Shown: positions 7,323 to 15,998 of the stretch, one piece after another
Layout: every line of letters starts with the position of its first letter
How positions within the stretch are numbered: position 1 is the stretch's first letter
NCBI RefSeq assembly: GCF_033441515.1
Contig: NZ_JAWQJT010000001.1
Coordinates: 1,488,001-1,552,000 of the forward strand
Direction: 5' to 3'
Source: Amycolatopsis solani
GTDB taxonomy: Bacteria > Actinomycetota > Actinomycetes > Mycobacteriales > Pseudonocardiaceae
DNA length: 64,000 bases
Notes under the pieces: model-generated
Seen by the model: the letters and a program-made list of their open reading frames with translations, nothing else
Told to the model about the DNA's origin: nothing
Database searches by the model: none
Translations under genes and position numbers: made by a program

Positions 7323-9910
7323 GACCGGTCGACCAGCTCGTCGAGGGCCTGGTCGTAGCTCAGCCGGACGTCGTGGTCGGCTTCGCCGCCGGTCAGCTCC
7401 ACCTGGCTGGTCGCCGGCGGGTAGCCGCTCGCGACCACGGTGTACGCGCCCGCGGGCAGGTCGCTCACCAGGTACCGGCCTTCGCCGTCGGTCCGCGCGA
7501 CCGCGGCCACGTTGCCTTCGGCGTCGAGCACGGTGATCCGCGCGTCCGGGACGATCCGGTCGCCCTCGGTTCGCGCGACCCCGCCGAGCTGCACCGAGCT
7601 GGACAGCTCGACGTCGTGGCGCAGCACGCCGCTGTCCGGCACGGTCAGCGTGAGCGCGACGGGCCGGTAGCCCGCGCCGCTGGCGACCAGGGTGTAGGCC
7701 CCGGCGCCGACCCCGACGAAGGCGTAGGTGCCGTCCGCGGTCGTGATGAACGCGCCGTTCACCTCGCCCCGGCCGTCGGTCAGCGTGACCGTCACGTTCG
7801 CCAGCGGGGAGCCGGTCGCGGCCGCCCGCACGGTGCCGGTCAGCTCGCCGGACCCGGTGAGCGTGACGTCGACCGTCGCCGGCCCGGTGCTGATCACGAC
7901 GCTGGAGGCCTGCGGCTGGTGGCCGTGGGCCGACACGATGAGGACGTACGCGCCCGGGCCCTGGCTGGGCACGGAGTAGCTGCCGTCCGCGGCACCGGTG
8001 GCCCGCGCGACCTGGCGGCCGCGCTGGTCGATCAGCGTGAGCGCGGCACCCGGGACGTGGCTGCCGTCCTGGCGGCGCACGTGCCCGACGACCGGCACAC
8101 CACCCGCGCCGACCGGGGTGTCGACCTCGGCGTCGGCGACGGAGCTGGTGATCGGCATCGGCAGCGCGCCCGACACGGCCTGGTAGTCACCGTGCCCGTT
8201 GGTGCTCAGCGCGTGCTTCCCGCCGCCGACCAGTGCCGGCTCGCGGTCGGCCGGCTTGACCGGCTCGACGATCTCGGTCGGCGCGTCCGCGAAGTCGTGC
8301 TCGTCCGACTCGAGCAGCGCCTCGCCGCCCTCCATGGCCGCCGCGGCCGGGGCCGCGTTGGTCAGCGGGATCTCCTTCATGAACAGCAGCACGATCGTGG
8401 CCAGCAGCGCCACGCCACCCGCGATGTAGAAGACCGTCGTGATCGACTCGGTGAAGCCGATCAGCACCGGGGTCCGGATCGCCTCGGGCAGGTTCTGGAT
8501 GCCGCTGGTGTTCTCCGACAGGTTCCCGATGCCCGCCCCGGCGCCGGCCGGCAGCTGCCCGCCGAACGCCTTGGTGATGTTGGGCAGCAGGGTGTTGAAC
8601 AGGACCGTCAGGAAGATCGCGACACCCGCGGTACCACCGATCTGGCGGAAGAAAGTCGCCGCCGCGGTCGAGACGCCCATGTCGCTGCGCGGGCCCGCGT
8701 TCTGCACCGCGATGATCAGCGTCTGCATGCACTGGCCGAGGCCGAGACCGATGATGGCGGCCGCGACCAGCGGGTGCCACAGCGGCGAGTCGTACTTGAC
8801 CTGCGCGAAGAAGAACGCGCCACCGGCGATCAGGATGGTGCCGACGATCGGGAAGATCTTGTAGCGCCCGGTCTTACCGGTGAGCCGGCCGGAGACGATC
8901 GAGCTGGTCATGATGCCCGCCATCAGCGGCAGCATCAGCAGCCCGGACTCGGTCGGCGTGTAGCCCTGCACGACCTGCATGAACTGCGGGATCATCGTGA
9001 TCGCGCCGAACATCGCGACACCGACGATGATGCCGCCGATGATCGCCACGGTGAACGTCGAGTTCTTGAACAGCCGCAGCGGGATCAGCGCGGCGTCCTT
9101 CATCAGCTTCTCGACCGCGATGAACGCGATCACGCCGACGCCGCCGACGACGTAGCAAAGGATCGCCTTGCCGTCGCCCCAGCCCCACTTCTGGCCCTGC
9201 TCGGCGACGACCAGGAACGGCACGACCGCGACGACCAGCGTCAGCGCGCCCCACCAGTCGATCTTGTGCTTGTGCGGCGTGTGCGGCACGTTCAGGACCT
9301 TCGCCACGACGAACAGCGCGAGGACGCCGATCGGGACGTTGATCAGGAAGACCCAGCGCCAGCCGGAGATGCCGGCCAGGGTGTCGAAGCCGGCGAACAG
9401 GCCGCCCAGCACCGGGCCGAGCACGGTCGAGAGGCCGAAGACGGCCAGGATGTAACCCTGGTACTTGGCGCGTTCACGCGGCGGCACGATGTCGCCGAGG
9501 ATGGTCATGGCCAGCGACATCAGGCCGCCGGCGCCGAGGCCCTGCACCGCGCGGAACGCGGCCAGCTCGTACATCGACTGCGAGAACGTCGAGGCCAGCG
9601 AGCCGGCGACGAAGATCGTGATCGCGGCCAGGTAGAACGGCTTGCGGCCGTAGATGTCGGACAGCTTGCCGTAGATCGGTGTGACGATCGTCGAGGTGAT
9701 CAGGTACGCCGTGGTCGCCCACGCCTGCAGGTCGAAGCCGTGCAGGTCGTTGGCGATCTTGACGATCGACGTGCCGACGATCGTCTGGTCCAGCGCGGCG
9801 AGGAACATGCCGCACATCAAGCCGCTCAGGATCGTGACGATCTGGCGGTGGCTCAGCCGCGGTGGTTGACCCACCTCGGGCTGGGCGACTGCTTCGGTGG
9901 TGGAACTCAT
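7319..9910 (-). CDS. MFS (DHA2, 14-TM type) exporter with three C-terminal beta-sandwich repeats
   Basis: This 863-residue protein is much longer than usual drug:H+ antiporters (about 500). Residues about 20-535 are a DHA2-type transporter with the first-helix motif LDQTIVGTSIV and the loop motif GKLSDIYGRK. A linker of about 80 residues rich in acidic and small residues follows, then three tandem repeats of about 80 residues (GPGAYVLIVSAHGHQP; GAGAYTLVASGAGYRP; PAGAYTVVASGYPP) of the carboxypeptidase-regulatory-like type. In a 14-helix transporter the C terminus is normally cytosolic, an unusual place for such domains. It is the second gene of a MarR-MFS-YceI operon with 4-nt overlaps on both sides. 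The start is the ATG inside the overlap; longer in-frame extension upstream is shadow sequence of the regulator gene. Confidence 0.9.
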   Translation of the reverse strand: MSSTTEAVAQPEVGQPPRLSHRQIVTILSGLMCGMFLAALDQTIVGTSIVKIANDLHGFDLQAWATTAYLITSTIVTPIYGKLSDIYGRKPFYLAAITIFVAGSLASTFSQSMYELAAFRAVQGLGAGGLMSLAMTILGDIVPPRERAKYQGYILAVFGLSTVLGPVLGGLFAGFDTLAGISGWRWVFLINVPIGVLALFVVAKVLNVPHTPHKHKIDWWGALTLVVAVVPFLVVAEQGQKWGWGDGKAILCYVVGGVGVIAFIAVEKLMKDAALIPLRLFKNSTFTVAIIGGIIVGVAMFGAITMIPQFMQVVQGYTPTESGLLMLPLMAGIMTSSIVSGRLTGKTGRYKIFPIVGTILIAGGAFFFAQVKYDSPLWHPLVAAAIIGLGLGQCMQTLIIAVQNAGPRSDMGVSTAAATFFRQIGGTAGVAIFLTVLFNTLLPNITKAFGGQLPAGAGAGIGNLSENTSGIQNLPEAIRTPVLIGFTESITTVFYIAGGVALLATIVLLFMKEIPLTNAAPAAAAMEGGEALLESDEHDFADAPTEIVEPVKPADREPALVGGGKHALSTNGHGDYQAVSGALPMPITSSVADAEVDTPVGAGGVPVVGHVRRQDGSHVPGAALTLIDQRGRQVARATGAADGSYSVPSQGPGAYVLIVSAHGHQPQASSVVISTGPATVDVTLTGSGELTGTVRAAATGSPLANVTVTLTDGRGEVNGAFITTADGTYAFVGVGAGAYTLVASGAGYRPVALTLTVPDSGVLRHDVELSSSVQLGGVARTEGDRIVPDARITVLDAEGNVAAVARTDGEGRYLVSDLPAGAYTVVASGYPPATSQVELTGGEADHDVRLSYDQALDELVDRS

Positions 9911-10437
9911 GCGTTGGCCCCCTTGGCCGGAGCACCGGCGGACGCGTTCGCGTCGGCCAGCTGTGGAGAGTGGTTCTCGATACCTGTGTTGAGCCGGCCG
10001 AAGAGCCGGTTCAGGGTCTGGATTTCCCCGTCCGTCCAGTCCCCGAGCACGTCGGCCAGCCACTGGTTGCGCTGCTTGCGGTTCTCTTCGAACACCCGCA
10101 TGCCCTCGGCGGTCGGCGCGAGCAGGCACGCCCGGCCGTCTTCGGGGTCGGCCTGGCGTTCGACCAGGCCGTGCTGCACGAGGGAGCTCGACTGCCTGCT
10201 GATCGTGGAGATCTCCGAGTGGAGCGATTCCGCGAGCCGGCTGGTGCGCTGCGGGCCCTCGTGGATGAGGGTGAAGAGGATCGCGTACGCCGCCCGCTCG
10301 ATGCCGTCCGGGCCCTGCTTGGAGACCTGGGACTTCGCCTTGTTGATCAGGCGGACCAGGCGCACGAGCTCGTGGCCGAGCTGATCGGCGAGATCGAGCT
10401 CGGCCTTGGGCCGGGTGGCGGAGCTGTTCGGTGCCAT
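9907..10437 (-). CDS. MarR-family transcriptional regulator
   Basis: The 176-residue protein is a winged-helix regulator. The helix-turn-helix region RLAESLHSEISTISRQSSSLVQHGLVERQ and the wing PEDGRACLLAPTAEG identify the family. It is the first gene of the operon with the exporter and YceI protein, and probably represses that operon until a ligand binds. The start at 10437 has GAAGGA upstream; an in-frame ATG at 10473 is less likely because it overlaps the putative operator. Two matching palindromes in the intergenic region with the divergent PPOX gene are candidate operators. Confidence 0.9.
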   Translation of the reverse strand: MAPNSSATRPKAELDLADQLGHELVRLVRLINKAKSQVSKQGPDGIERAAYAILFTLIHEGPQRTSRLAESLHSEISTISRQSSSLVQHGLVERQADPEDGRACLLAPTAEGMRVFEENRKQRNQWLADVLGDWTDGEIQTLNRLFGRLNTGIENHSPQLADANASAGAPAKGANA

Positions 10438-10475
10438 GACGGATCCTTCAACGGCGTTGGTTGGCGGCTGCAACT

Positions 10476-10491
10476 AGTTGCCTCAGGCAAG
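10476..10491. promoter_or_regulatory. Candidate MarR operator, copy 1
   Basis: AGTTGCCTCAGGCAAG contains the perfect palindrome TTGCC-TCA-GGCAA. It lies 39 bases upstream of the MarR start and overlaps a second palindrome, CAACTAGTTG (10471-10480). The arms recur in a second copy at 10553-10568, which supports a specific binding site. Confidence 0.6.
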
Positions 10492-10552
10492 GATGTGCCT
10501 GTACCACCGGTTATGCAAGTGGACGGCCGGTCGATGTGTCCGAACACACTTT

Positions 10553-10568
10553 AGTTGCCGTATGCAAG
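10553..10568. promoter_or_regulatory. Candidate MarR operator, copy 2
   Basis: AGTTGCCGTATGCAAG repeats the outer arms AGTTGCC and GCAAG of the site at 10476-10491, 77 bases away, and lies 58 bases before the PPOX start. Placement at both promoters suggests that the divergent genes are co-regulated. Confidence 0.55.
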
Positions 10569-10625
10569 CAGATTTCCTCTGGGCTGCTCTCGGAACAACC
10601 GCCGCGGCCGCTGGTTGGAAGAGGT

Positions 10626-11051
10626 ATGACCGACGACACAGCGTTGAAGGACTTCCTCGCCGAGCACCGCCACGGCGTCTTGGCCACCATCCGGCGTGAC
10701 GGGCGGCCCCAGCTGTCCACCATCACGCACCTGTATGACCCGGGAACGGCCACCATAATCGCGTCGATCACCGAAACCCGGGCGAAGACGAAGAACATGC
10801 GCCGCGACCCGCGGGTGACGTTCCACGTCGGCAGCGAGGACGGCTGGAGCTACGTGGTCGCCGAGGGGCGCGCGTCGCTGACGGCGCCGGCGGCCGCGCC
10901 CGACGACGCGACGGTCGACGCCCTCGTCGACTACTACCGCCGGGCGGCGGGTGAGCACCCGGACTGGGACGAATACCGCGCGGCCATGGTCGCCGACCAG
11001 CGGGTCCTGCTCACGATCCACGTGGAGAAGCTGCTCGGCCTGGTTCGCTGA
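10626..11051 (+). CDS. PPOX-class F420- or flavin-dependent oxidoreductase
   Basis: The 141-residue protein is a split-barrel FMN/F420-binding protein of the pyridoxamine-phosphate-oxidase-like superfamily. The strand HGVLATIRRDGRPQLSTITHLYD and the segment TKNMRRDPRVTFHV are typical of actinobacterial F420-dependent members. It is transcribed away from the MarR operon from a shared region with two candidate operators. Its substrate is unknown. Confidence 0.85.
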   Translation: MTDDTALKDFLAEHRHGVLATIRRDGRPQLSTITHLYDPGTATIIASITETRAKTKNMRRDPRVTFHVGSEDGWSYVVAEGRASLTAPAAAPDDATVDALVDYYRRAAGEHPDWDEYRAAMVADQRVLLTIHVEKLLGLVR

Positions 11052-11122
11052 GGGCTGCTCCGCCCGGTTGGTTTTGAAATTTTGGTTCCGCACTGCGGAC
11101 TATGCGGGCTTACGATGACCCC

Positions 11123-12514
11123 ATGAGCAACGAAGCTTTGGTCAACCGGCTCCGCGACCTGCTCGGCAAGAGCGCCGTGCTCACCGACTCCGACGTCACC
11201 GCGTCGTACGCGCGCGACATGATGCCGCTCGCGCCCTCCGGCCAGCCGCTCGCGGTGGTGCTGCCGGCGAACACCGAGCAGGTGCAGGCCGTGGTCAAGG
11301 CGTGCGCCGAAGCCGGCGTGCCGATCGTGCCGCGCGGCGCCGGCAGTGGCCTGTCCGGCGCCGCGAACGCGATCGACGGCTGCGTCACGCTGTCGCTGAC
11401 CAAGCTGAACGAGATCGTCGAGATCGACCCGGGCAACCGGCTGGCCGTGGTGCAGCCGGGCGTCGTGAACCTGGACTTCCGCAACGCCGTGGAGAAGCAC
11501 GGGCTGTTCTACCCGCCGGACCCGTCCAGCTACGACTGGTGCACGATCGGCGGCAACCTCTCGACCAACGCGGGCGGTCTCTGCTGCGTGAAGTACGGCG
11601 TGACGACCGACTCGGTGCTCGGCCTCGAAGTCGTCCTGGCCGACGGGTCGATCCTGAAAACGGGCCGCCGGACGGTCAAGGGCGTGGCCGGCTACGACCT
11701 GGCGCGCCTGTTCGTCGGCAGCGAGGGGACGCTGGGCGTCATCACGCAGGCGACGGTCCAGCTCAAGCCGCTGCCCCAGGCCCCGGCGACGCTGGTCGCG
11801 GGCTTCTCGACGACCGAGGCGGCCGGCGAGGCGGTGGCGCGCGTCGTGCGCGAAGGGCTCGTGCCGTCGTTGCTGGAGATCATGGACGCGTCGTCGATCA
11901 AGGCGTCCGAGACGTACTTGAAGACGGACCTCGGCGCGGGCTCCGACTGCCAGGCGTTGCTGCTGGGCCAGTCCGACGCGGGCGGCGAGGTCGCCCGCCG
12001 CGAGCTGGCGGCGCTGGAGCAGATCTGCGTCGACTGCGGCGCGGACCTGGCGTACACGACGGAGGACCTCGAAGAGGGGCGGATGCTGCTGCAGGCCCGC
12101 CGGGTGGTGCTGACCGCGCTGGAGACGTACGGGCTGTGGCTGACCGACGACGTCTGCGTGCCGCGCACGCGCATCGCCGAGCTGATCCGCGGCTGCGAGA
12201 AGATCAGCGCCGAGGTCGGCCTGCGGATCGCGGTGGTCGGCCACGCCGGCGACGGCAACATGCACCCGACGATCGTCTACCAGCCGGACGACCCGGACGA
12301 GTTCGCCCGCGCCCAGCGCGCGTTCGACGAGATCCTGGAGGTCGGCCTGTCCCTGGGCGGCACGGTGACCGGCGAACACGGCGTCGGGAAGATCAAGCGC
12401 GAGTGGCTGGCCAGGGAGATCGGCCCGGTGGGGCTGCGGGTGCACCGGCAGATCAAGCAAGCGCTGGACCCGGAGAACCTGTTCAACCCGGGGTCGATGT
12501 TCTCGATGACCTAG
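11123..12514 (+). CDS. FAD-linked oxidase, GlcD-like (glycolate/lactate dehydrogenase family)
   Basis: The 463-residue protein is a flavoprotein of the vanillyl-alcohol-oxidase/PCMH family that oxidises 2-hydroxyacids. The N-terminal FAD domain has PRGAGSGLSGAANAIDG and GGNLSTNAGGLCCVKYGV; the C-terminal domain has GHAGDGNMHPTIVY and HGVGKIKREWL, which place it with GlcD and D-lactate dehydrogenases. No glcE or glcF partner lies next to it, so the physiological acceptor is unclear. The ATG at 11123 has no strong ribosome site; an in-frame ATG at 11102 is possible. Confidence 0.88.
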   Translation: MSNEALVNRLRDLLGKSAVLTDSDVTASYARDMMPLAPSGQPLAVVLPANTEQVQAVVKACAEAGVPIVPRGAGSGLSGAANAIDGCVTLSLTKLNEIVEIDPGNRLAVVQPGVVNLDFRNAVEKHGLFYPPDPSSYDWCTIGGNLSTNAGGLCCVKYGVTTDSVLGLEVVLADGSILKTGRRTVKGVAGYDLARLFVGSEGTLGVITQATVQLKPLPQAPATLVAGFSTTEAAGEAVARVVREGLVPSLLEIMDASSIKASETYLKTDLGAGSDCQALLLGQSDAGGEVARRELAALEQICVDCGADLAYTTEDLEEGRMLLQARRVVLTALETYGLWLTDDVCVPRTRIAELIRGCEKISAEVGLRIAVVGHAGDGNMHPTIVYQPDDPDEFARAQRAFDEILEVGLSLGGTVTGEHGVGKIKREWLAREIGPVGLRVHRQIKQALDPENLFNPGSMFSMT

Positions 12515-12526
12515 GCCCGGACGGAA

Positions 12527-12557
12527 AAGGGCCCCACCGCCGACCGGTGGGGCCCTT
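12527..12557. terminator. Bidirectional hairpin between glcD-like and dedA genes
   Basis: A perfect 13-bp stem (AAGGGCCCCACCG / CGGTGGGGCCCTT) with a 5-base loop and A/T-rich flanks lies between two convergent genes and can terminate both. Confidence 0.8.
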
Positions 12558-12571
12558 CGTTCGCGAAGACT

Positions 12572-13276
12572 TCAGTCCTTGATCCGGGGGATCCGCTGCG
12601 TGACCTCCGGGTCCGAAGACGTCAGCGCCGCCTTCTTCTCGCGGCGGGCCTTCAGGTACTCCAGCACGATCGGGACCACCGACACCAGCACGATCAGCAC
12701 GAAGATCGCGTCGACGTTGTTCGCGATGAACGACACCCCGCCGAGCAGCGAACCCAGGATCGTGATGCCCGCGGCCCACAGGATGCCGCCGATCACCGTG
12801 TACGTGAAGTAGCGCTTCGGGTCCATGCGGCCGATGCCCGCGATCCACGTGATGAACGTCCGCACGAACGGGACGAACCGGGCCAGCACCACCGCCTTGG
12901 GGCCGTGCTTCTCCAGGAACTCGTGCGTCTTGTCGACGTACTCCTTCTTGAAGAACTTCGAGTCCGGCCGGTTGAACAGCTTGGGCCCGGCGAAGTAGCC
13001 GATGTAGTAACCGACCACGTTGCCGAGCAGGGCCGCGACCGTCACCAGGACGCAGACCAGCCACAACGGCGCGTCGAGGGTTCCGTTCGCGATGAACAGG
13101 CCGGCCGTGAACAGCAGGGAGTCACCGGGCAGCACCGGGAAGATGCTGCTCTCGATGAAGATGATCAGGCACAGCACCGCGATGACCGGCGTCGTCAGGC
13201 CGCTCAGCAGGTGCTGCGGGTCCAGCCATGACGGCAGCAGCGACATCGTGTTGACCGTGCTCTGGGCGAGAATCAC
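12572..13276 (-). CDS. DedA-family membrane protein (second paralogue)
   Basis: The 234-residue polytopic protein has the DedA signatures FPVLPGDSLLFTAGLF and ARFVPFVRTFITWIAGIGRM, and a basic C-terminal tail (KARREKKAALT). The GTG at 13276 gives the full frame; an ATG at 13246 (MSLLPSWLD) is a reasonable alternative, as neither has a clear ribosome site. The function is inferred from the family: lipid transport and membrane homeostasis. Confidence 0.85.
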   Translation of the reverse strand: MILAQSTVNTMSLLPSWLDPQHLLSGLTTPVIAVLCLIIFIESSIFPVLPGDSLLFTAGLFIANGTLDAPLWLVCVLVTVAALLGNVVGYYIGYFAGPKLFNRPDSKFFKKEYVDKTHEFLEKHGPKAVVLARFVPFVRTFITWIAGIGRMDPKRYFTYTVIGGILWAAGITILGSLLGGVSFIANNVDAIFVLIVLVSVVPIVLEYLKARREKKAALTSSDPEVTQRIPRIKD

Positions 13277-13320
13277 CTGGAAAACGGTACAGGGTCACCC
13301 TGAGTCGTTACTGAGACCCG

Positions 13321-13671
13321 TCAGACGAGCGTGAGCAGGCCCACCACGGACCCCGCCGCGAGGCCGAGCAGCACCGCCAGCAGCAAGATCCAGTACGCGG
13401 GCAGCTGCGCCGACGTGCGCGGGAGTGGCGGCGGGGAGTACGCCGTCGGCGCTTCGGAGGCCGCGTCCAGGGCCGCGCGCTCGCGCTCCAGGGAGTCCGC
13501 GCTCGCGCCCGAGAGCAGGCCGTACGCCGAGGGCAGCTCGTTGATCGCGCTGGTCGGGACGGCGTCCGTCGCCGGTTCCTTGTCGCGGGCGGGCGACGCC
13601 GACGGGGCGAAGACGGCTTGCGCGCGAAGGGCGTCCGCCAGCAGCTGCTCGGGGTCCTTCGGCTCGCTCAT
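13321..13671 (-). CDS. Hypothetical protein with one C-terminal membrane helix
   Basis: The 116-residue protein has an acidic, alanine- and proline-rich N-terminal region, probably disordered, and a single hydrophobic helix at its end (YWILLLAVLLGLAAGSVVGLL). This is the layout of a tail-anchored or signal-anchor protein. No known domain was recognised. It sits between a DedA gene and nagA in the same direction, and may be co-transcribed with nagA upstream of it. Confidence 0.6.
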   Translation of the reverse strand: MSEPKDPEQLLADALRAQAVFAPSASPARDKEPATDAVPTSAINELPSAYGLLSGASADSLERERAALDAASEAPTAYSPPPLPRTSAQLPAYWILLLAVLLGLAAGSVVGLLTLV

Positions 13672-13696
13672 CTCCGCCCGTCCTCGTTCGAAAAAC

Positions 13697-14848
13697 CTAG
13701 GTGCTCAAGGTAGCCGTACCCACCTCGGCGACCCATTCGCCCCGGCGCAGCACCTTCGACGGCCGCAGGTTCTGGTCGAGGACCACGATGTCGGCGACGT
13801 ACCCGGTGCACAGCATGCCGGTGTGGCCGGCGATGCCGAGCAGCTCCGCGGGCCGTTGCGACGTCGCGTGCACCGCGTCGAGGATCCCGAGTTTCGCACC
13901 CCCGACCAGATTGCGGAAGGCGGTGTCCATCGTCAGGGTGCTGCCGGCCAGCGAACCGTTGTCGGCGAGGGTCGCGACGCCGTCGTGGACGTCGACCTCG
14001 AGGCGGCCCAGCGTGTAGCGGCCGTCGGCGGCGTCGGTGGCCGACATCGCGTCGGTGATGAGCACCGTGCGGTTGCGGCCCGCGTGCTTCGCGGCCAGTC
14101 GGACCACCGTCGGGTGCAGGTGGACGAGGTCGCAGATGAGCTCGATCGTGATGCGCTCGTCATCGAGCAGTGCCCCGACCGGGCCGGGCTCGCGGTGGTG
14201 GAGCGGGCGCATCCCGTTGAACAGGTGCGTCGCCACCGAAGCACCCGCGTCGATGGCGGGCAGCAGCTGCTCCTCGACGCCGTCGGTGTGGCCGATGGCG
14301 GCGATGACGCCGGATTCGGCCAGCTGGCGGACGGCCTTCACGCCGCCGTGCAGCTCGGGGGCGATGGTGACCATCCGGATCGCGCCCTGGCCCGCGCGCA
14401 GGAGTTTCTCGACCGTGCCGGTGTCCGGCTCGAGGAGCGTCTCCGGGTCGTGGGCCCCGCAGCGGGCCTTCGAGATGAAGGGCCCCTCCAGGTGGATGCC
14501 CGCGACCTCGCCGTCCTGCACGATCTCACGCAGCGCGGCGACCTGCTCACGCAGGATGTCGACCGGGTCCGAGACCAGGCTGGCCAGCATGGTCGTGGTG
14601 CCGTGACGGCGGTGCGCTCGCACCGCCGTCAGGAGTTCCTCCGGATCGAGGGAGGTGAACGAAGCACCTCCCCCGCCGTGGCAGTGGGTGTCGATGAACC
14701 CGGGGACGACCAGCGCCCCTCCGACGTCCACGTGCTCGCCGGACGGCGGGGTCCCGGAACCCACGCCGGCGATCCGCCCGTCGGAGACGGCTACCCAGCC
14801 GTCGTCGAGTACACGGTCCGGGGCGGCGACCCGGCCGCCCATGATCAC
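13697..14848 (-). CDS. nagA: N-acetylglucosamine-6-phosphate deacetylase
   Basis: The enzyme removes acetate from GlcNAc-6-phosphate, feeding amino sugars into glycolysis and cell-wall precursor synthesis. Amidohydrolase landmarks are visible: HCHGGGG (metal site), HLEGPFISKARCGAHD (metal-binding Glu), AIGHTDG, THLFNGM and the catalytic Asp in LITDAMSATD. The GTG at 14848 is chosen because a DasR-type palindrome (14885-14898) lies just upstream, with GGAGA before it. In-frame ATGs at 14842, 14881 and 14902 exist; the last two would crowd or overlap the operator. Expression is probably repressed by DasR and induced by GlcN-6-phosphate, as in streptomycetes. Confidence 0.92.
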   Translation of the reverse strand: MIMGGRVAAPDRVLDDGWVAVSDGRIAGVGSGTPPSGEHVDVGGALVVPGFIDTHCHGGGGASFTSLDPEELLTAVRAHRRHGTTTMLASLVSDPVDILREQVAALREIVQDGEVAGIHLEGPFISKARCGAHDPETLLEPDTGTVEKLLRAGQGAIRMVTIAPELHGGVKAVRQLAESGVIAAIGHTDGVEEQLLPAIDAGASVATHLFNGMRPLHHREPGPVGALLDDERITIELICDLVHLHPTVVRLAAKHAGRNRTVLITDAMSATDAADGRYTLGRLEVDVHDGVATLADNGSLAGSTLTMDTAFRNLVGGAKLGILDAVHATSQRPAELLGIAGHTGMLCTGYVADIVVLDQNLRPSKVLRRGEWVAEVGTATLST

Positions 14849-14884
14849 GAAATCTCCGGCGCCTCTCACGCACCCCAGCATATA

Positions 14885-14898
14885 TTGGTCTGGACCAA
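14885..14898. promoter_or_regulatory. DasR-type (dre) operator upstream of nagA
   Basis: TTGGTCTGGACCAA matches the known streptomycete dre core TGGTCTAGACCA at all but one central base and lies about 40 bases before nagA. The same core occurs at the GH18 gene (36424-36437). GntR-family DasR is known to control nagA and chitinase genes through such sites; the DasR gene is not in the window. Confidence 0.8.
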
Positions 14899-14939
14899 GC
14901 ATGGTGATACGACTCAGTGATCGGAATGGTCCACCCGGG

Positions 14940-15512
14940 TCACTGTGGGGCTTGCATGGCCTTCTGCAGTGCCTCGAGCGCCCGGCTGGCGGTCGATTTA
15001 ACGGTACCCTTGGAAATGCCTGCGGCCTCAGAGATTTCGGCCTCGCTCAGCCCACCGTAGTAACGGAGCACCAGCACTTCGCGCTGGCGGGGCGGCAGCT
15101 TGGACAATGCGGACACCACCGCCTGGTGCTCGTTGGAGAGCATCGCGAGGCTCTCGGCGGACCGGGCGTTGACGGCGTGCGGCGGCACGTACTCGCGGGC
15201 GGTCTTGCGGCGGCGCAACACGCTGCGCGACCCGTTGACCACGGCCGTGCGCAGGTAGCCGACCGCGGCCGCGGCGTCCCGGAGCCGTCCCCAGTTGCGG
15301 TGCAGGCCGGTGAAGGCCTCCTGGACGACGTCTTCCGCGGTCGCGGGCTCGTCGACCAGCAGGATCGCCAGCCGGACCAGCCGCATCCGGTGCTGGCGGT
15401 AGAGGTCTTCGAGGGTCAGCGGCGCGGCTGTCTGCGCCGGGGCCGGACCGTCCATGACCCGCAGGTGGCCGAGGGTTGCCTCGACACTGCGTTCCGCATT
15501 GCCCTCGAGCAT
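14940..15512 (-). CDS. SigE-family RNA polymerase sigma factor (ECF type)
   Basis: The 190-residue protein has sigma-70 region 2 (LYRQHRMRLVRLAILLVDEPATAEDVVQEAF) and region 4 (LPPRQREVLVLRYYGGLSEAEISEAAGISKGTVKSTASRAL), in the style of the actinobacterial SigE-like ECF group. The ATG at 15512 has AGGGG upstream; longer in-frame extensions to 15887 run through a region that overlaps the divergent yciI gene and look non-coding. No anti-sigma factor gene is adjacent; the next gene downstream is nagA in the same direction. Confidence 0.88.
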   Translation of the reverse strand: MLEGNAERSVEATLGHLRVMDGPAPAQTAAPLTLEDLYRQHRMRLVRLAILLVDEPATAEDVVQEAFTGLHRNWGRLRDAAAAVGYLRTAVVNGSRSVLRRRKTAREYVPPHAVNARSAESLAMLSNEHQAVVSALSKLPPRQREVLVLRYYGGLSEAEISEAAGISKGTVKSTASRALEALQKAMQAPQ

Positions 15513-15713
15513 GAACCCCTGCCTGTCTCCGACCCCGGTTTGCACGGTGCGTCGCGTCAGCAGGTTCACGGTATTCACAGCGCTCACACAGGTACTGACG
15601 CACGCCCAGCCTATCGGGTTGGTCTCCCGTCGCCACCGATCGGATGCTGGGACACCGCGACGGCCCGGGTAGCGTCGGTCCCGTCCCGCCCCAGCCCGAC
15701 CCCGGAGATCCAC

Positions 15714-15998
15714 ATGGCCTGGTACCTCGTCGAAATCACCTACGTCCAGGAGAAGCTCCAGGAGGTGCGGCCGCGTCACCGCGAGTTCCTCGGCAAGCTG
15801 GCCGAGCAGGGCCGCGTCGCGGTCGCCGGCCCGCTCGGCGACGGCACCGGCGGCGTCACGCTCTACCAGGCCGACGACGAGGCACACCTGCAGGAAACGC
15901 TCGACCAGGACCCGTACGCGCTCGAAGGCGTCATCGCCGAGCGGACCGTCCGCGAGTTCAAGCCGGTCATCGGCGCTTGGGTGCCCCAGGGGTCATAG
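15714..15998 (+). CDS. YciI-family protein
   Basis: This 94-residue ferredoxin-like-fold protein has the family elements RPRHREFLGKLAEQGRVAVAGPL and LDQDPYALEGV, with the conserved His-Asp type pair used by some YciI proteins in dehydrochlorination or isomerisation. Biological role unknown. The start has GGAG eight bases upstream. Its stop overlaps the end of the convergent reductase gene by six bases. Confidence 0.85.
   Translation: MAWYLVEITYVQEKLQEVRPRHREFLGKLAEQGRVAVAGPLGDGTGGVTLYQADDEAHLQETLDQDPYALEGVIAERTVREFKPVIGAWVPQGS

Noticed and set aside
7373..10384. 1003-codon plus-strand open frame opposite the MFS gene
   Set aside because: Shadow of the transporter and MarR genes: low-complexity RDHQ-rich composition, no domain, no ribosome site.
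15512..15887. N-terminal extension of the sigma factor
   Set aside because: Reads through the promoter region and antisense over yciI; the ATG at 15512 has a ribosome site and gives the normal family length.
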